DNA of 31,790 bases, from NCBI GenBank assembly GCA_017454585.1, contig JAFTCU010000007.1:1-31790 (forward strand), read 5' to 3'. Source of the stretch: Thermoguttaceae bacterium (GTDB lineage: Bacteria > Planctomycetota > Planctomycetia > Pirellulales > Thermoguttaceae). Positions 29,929 to 31,790 of this stretch are shown here, piece after piece. Numbering within the stretch: position 1 is the first letter of the stretch; each line of letters opens with the position of its first letter. Position numbers and translations under genes: made by a program. The notes beneath the pieces were generated by a model. The model ran no database searches, was not told the DNA's origin, and was given only the letters and a program-made list of their open reading frames with translations.

Positions 29929-30906
29929 ATGGAAAATTTTGAAGTCACCAGTTCACCGCATCTGACCCGTGATCATAGATCCACGCGCCTGATGATGTTA
30001 CAGGTCATTCTCGCGCTGGTTCCTACAATCATCGCGTCGATTGTGGTGTTTAAACACTTTGCCGTGTTTCAGTTGGCGGTTTGTGTATTGACATGCTGCG
30101 CGGCCGAGTGGATTTTTGAATCTTTTCACAAAAAATACTGGACCCTCGGTGATAATTCGGCAATCGTGACCGGTCTGATTTTAGCCCTTTCCCTCCCGTG
30201 GAACGCACCGTGGTACGTACCTGTTACAGCCTCCATCATCGCCATAGGAATCGGTAAAGCCGCTTACGGCGGATTGGGTTACAATATTTTCAATCCCGCC
30301 ATGGTAGGGCGCGCGTTCGTCATGATCAGCTTCGCAACGGTCATGGGAGGCGGAGCGTATCAATACCAGGGCGAAGATTTGAGCGGGATCGTAACACAGG
30401 CCACCCCTTTGACCATGAGCAAATCGGATGGGATACCGGTAGAATTCCAGGGAACCACGTCTTTGTTTATTTTGAAGATGTGTTTCGCCAGCGTACACAA
30501 CGGCTCACTCGGTGAAGTGAGCGGTCTTGCGATTCTTCTGGGTGGTCTTTACCTCTTTTTCCGGCAAAATGGAAGTTGGCGTATCACGGTTGGAATGCTC
30601 ATGACGATTTTCCTCTTTGGAATGATGACCTCGCCTAACGAGAACGCCCTCTATTATGGTCTGTTTTATCTGACGAATGGAGCGGTTCTTTTCGGAGCCT
30701 TCTTCATAGCGACGGACCCGGTTACGTCTCCAATTACCCCGATGGGGCATTGGTATTTCGGAATTGGTGTTGGAGTTTTGACGATGGTCTTCCGTTTGTT
30801 TAGCGGTTACCCGGAAGGGGTCATGTTCGCGGTGCTCCTGATGAACGCGCTTACCCCGCTTCTGAACCAGATCACTATTCCCAAGCCTTTTGGTTATCAG
30901 AAATAA
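29929..30906 (+). CDS. rnfD: Rnf electron transport complex subunit D
   Basis: Integral membrane subunit of 325 residues carrying covalent FMN in the ion-pumping Rnf complex. ATG 29929 (MENFEVTSSPHL) is chosen because SSPH near the N-terminus is family-typical, and the 29797 start would overlap rnfC by 100 bases in another frame. About nine hydrophobic segments are visible, for instance VILALVPTIIASIVVF and ITVGMLMTIFLFGMM. GYNIFNPAMVGRAF (117-130) is a strong family signature. The flavinylated residue is probably Thr159 in QATPL, where the usual motif is SGATPL. FIATDPVTSPITPMG is also diagnostic. It is followed by rnfG after 67 bases. Confidence 0.94.
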   Translation: MENFEVTSSPHLTRDHRSTRLMMLQVILALVPTIIASIVVFKHFAVFQLAVCVLTCCAAEWIFESFHKKYWTLGDNSAIVTGLILALSLPWNAPWYVPVTASIIAIGIGKAAYGGLGYNIFNPAMVGRAFVMISFATVMGGGAYQYQGEDLSGIVTQATPLTMSKSDGIPVEFQGTTSLFILKMCFASVHNGSLGEVSGLAILLGGLYLFFRQNGSWRITVGMLMTIFLFGMMTSPNENALYYGLFYLTNGAVLFGAFFIATDPVTSPITPMGHWYFGIGVGVLTMVFRLFSGYPEGVMFAVLLMNALTPLLNQITIPKPFGYQK

Positions 30907-30973
30907 ATAATCAAGCGTTTATTCCTTTAACTTTTGAGTATTACTTAACATTCACGGCAAAGAAAATTTGAAG

Positions 30974-31600
30974 ATGGAAACCAATCAAAGCAACGAAAGC
31001 GGTCAGACCCTCCCGGTCAAACGTCCGCATTATCTCCTTCAGGCGTGGCTGGTGATTTTTTTATCAGCGTTATACGCGGCGATTCTGGTTTACGTTCAGA
31101 TTCAGCTCGGCCCTCAAATTGAGGATAATAAAACAGCGGCTACTTTCGCACAAATACCTGTTCTCGTTCAGGGTGCGGACCCGAATAAGACTGAAAAAGT
31201 TACGATCACAGGCACAGACGGCAAAGCGGCCGTGGTGTACCGTGTGAAGAACGAACAAGGTGAGGCGATCGGCTGGGTCTTTCCAGGCACCGGACAGGGG
31301 TTCAGCGACACGATCTCCCTCATCATTGGTTTGGACTCCAAGATCGAAACACTGACAGGCCTTTACGTTCTGGACCAAAAGGAAACGCCCGGACTGGGGA
31401 ATTTCATCACCGGCGAAAACTTTCGTGGCCAATTCGCGGGAAAGAACGTCTATGTTCCTCTAGCCGCAAAAGCCGGAGAAACCACATCTCCTGAAGAAAT
31501 TCGTGCCGTGACCGGTGCGACGATTTCTTCCAAGGCAGTGTGTGACATCGTCAACGCGACTGTGGCCAAGTACAAGAACGCGGCTTTAACTCAAAACTGA
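30974..31600 (+). CDS. rnfG: Rnf electron transport complex subunit G
   Basis: Periplasmic flavoprotein subunit of ~208 residues with one N-terminal membrane anchor (LQAWLVIFLSALYAAILVYV). Family marks are YRVKNEQGEAIGWVF, GFSDTISLIIGLD, the DQKETPGLGNFI loop and the flavinylation motif VTGATIS, whose Thr in GAT is the expected covalent FMN acceptor (added by ApbE). The ATG at 30974 or the TTG two codons earlier could be the start; there is no clear ribosome site for either. It sits between rnfD and rnfE in the order C-D-G-E. In the complex it passes electrons between RnfD and the membrane pair RnfA/E. Confidence 0.93.
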   Translation: METNQSNESGQTLPVKRPHYLLQAWLVIFLSALYAAILVYVQIQLGPQIEDNKTAATFAQIPVLVQGADPNKTEKVTITGTDGKAAVVYRVKNEQGEAIGWVFPGTGQGFSDTISLIIGLDSKIETLTGLYVLDQKETPGLGNFITGENFRGQFAGKNVYVPLAAKAGETTSPEEIRAVTGATISSKAVCDIVNATVAKYKNAALTQN

Positions 31601-31657
31601 ACCATCAAATCAAAAGGGCGGATTGGGCAAGACGTGTAATCTTCCCCATCGGCCCAA

Positions 31658-31662
31658 AAGGA
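31658..31662 (+). promoter_or_regulatory. Ribosome binding site of rnfE
   Basis: AAGGA seven bases before the ATG at 31670; it fixes the start of the partial gene at the window edge. Confidence 0.65.
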
Positions 31663-31669
31663 TAAAAAA

Positions 31670-31790
31670 ATGAAGACTTTACCCTCAGCAGGTCAGCGTT
31701 TCATCAATGGGATCATCCCGGAAAACCCGACGTACCGGCTTCTGCTTGGTATGTGCCCGACGCTGGCGGTCACGAATAACGTGAAGGCTG
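31670..31790 (+). CDS. rnfE: Rnf electron transport complex subunit E (partial, 5' end only)
   Basis: The first 40 codons of an integral membrane subunit that, with RnfA, binds the intramembrane iron-sulphur centre. FINGIIPENPTYRLLLGMCP followed by TLAVTNNVKA matches the RnfE/NqrD N-terminus, including the conserved ENP and the LGMCPTLAVT motif whose Cys is an iron ligand. A ribosome site AAGGA lies upstream. The gene runs off the window, so completeness cannot be judged. rnfA and rnfB, the ferredoxin-binding subunit, are not seen here and would be expected further on. Confidence 0.92.
   Translation, partial: MKTLPSAGQRFINGIIPENPTYRLLLGMCPTLAVTNNVKA

Overview
The window most likely comes from a member of the Planctomycetota (or a close PVC relative) with an anaerobic or fermentative lifestyle. 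This is inferred from gene content: a Tat-exported Gfo/Idh/MocA oxidoreductase, a hydrazine-synthase-alpha-like di-haem protein, a fused AroD-AroE enzyme, a very large secreted glycoside hydrolase and an Rnf complex. No marker gene fixes the taxon.

Layout. (1) 1-1154: the edge of a probable integrated element. A tyrosine recombinase on the minus strand is cut by the window edge. It lies just downstream of a tRNA-Val(CAC) with a clear intrinsic terminator, and its promoter region carries four GTCATACC repeats. (2) 1355-17143, plus strand: a surface-polysaccharide cluster. It opens with a Wzt-type ABC ATPase interrupted by an in-frame amber codon and closes with the Wzm-type permease and a GT-C membrane glycosyltransferase. 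Between them are six GT2 glycosyltransferases (five from one paralogous family), three methyltransferases, a TupA-like ATP-grasp protein and a DUF616 protein. Many junctions are ATGA overlaps, so the genes look translationally coupled. Three promoters divide the cluster: P1 (1355-1382) for wzt to DUF616, P2 (7786-7813) for a single DUF2341 gene, and P3 (9006-9034) for the rest. Stem-loops at 7681-7716 and 8975-9004 separate the units. The likely product is a methylated glycan polymerised in the cytoplasm and exported by an ABC transporter.

(3) 17162-27917, minus strand: five genes with short gaps in the order aroDE, Spy-like Ala/Pro-rich periplasmic protein, HzsA-like di-haem protein, Tat-exported Gfo/Idh/MocA oxidoreductase, large GH106-like hydrolase. 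A good promoter (27889-27917) precedes aroDE. The last three look like a cell-envelope sugar or redox catabolic unit; why aroDE leads it is unclear. (4) 28002-31790, plus strand: an rnf operon (small RseC-like membrane protein, rnfC, rnfD, rnfG, start of rnfE) transcribed divergently from the aroDE unit. A palindrome overlaps its -35 box.

Most noteworthy: the premature amber codon in wzt while wzm is intact; duplication of a two-gene GT2 module; a self-contained DUF2341 cassette whose only signal-peptide-like segment is out of frame; the repeat array at the integrase promoter; and the HzsA-like operon in a non-anammox context. I did not find a CRISPR array, insertion sequence, rRNA or an obvious defence system.
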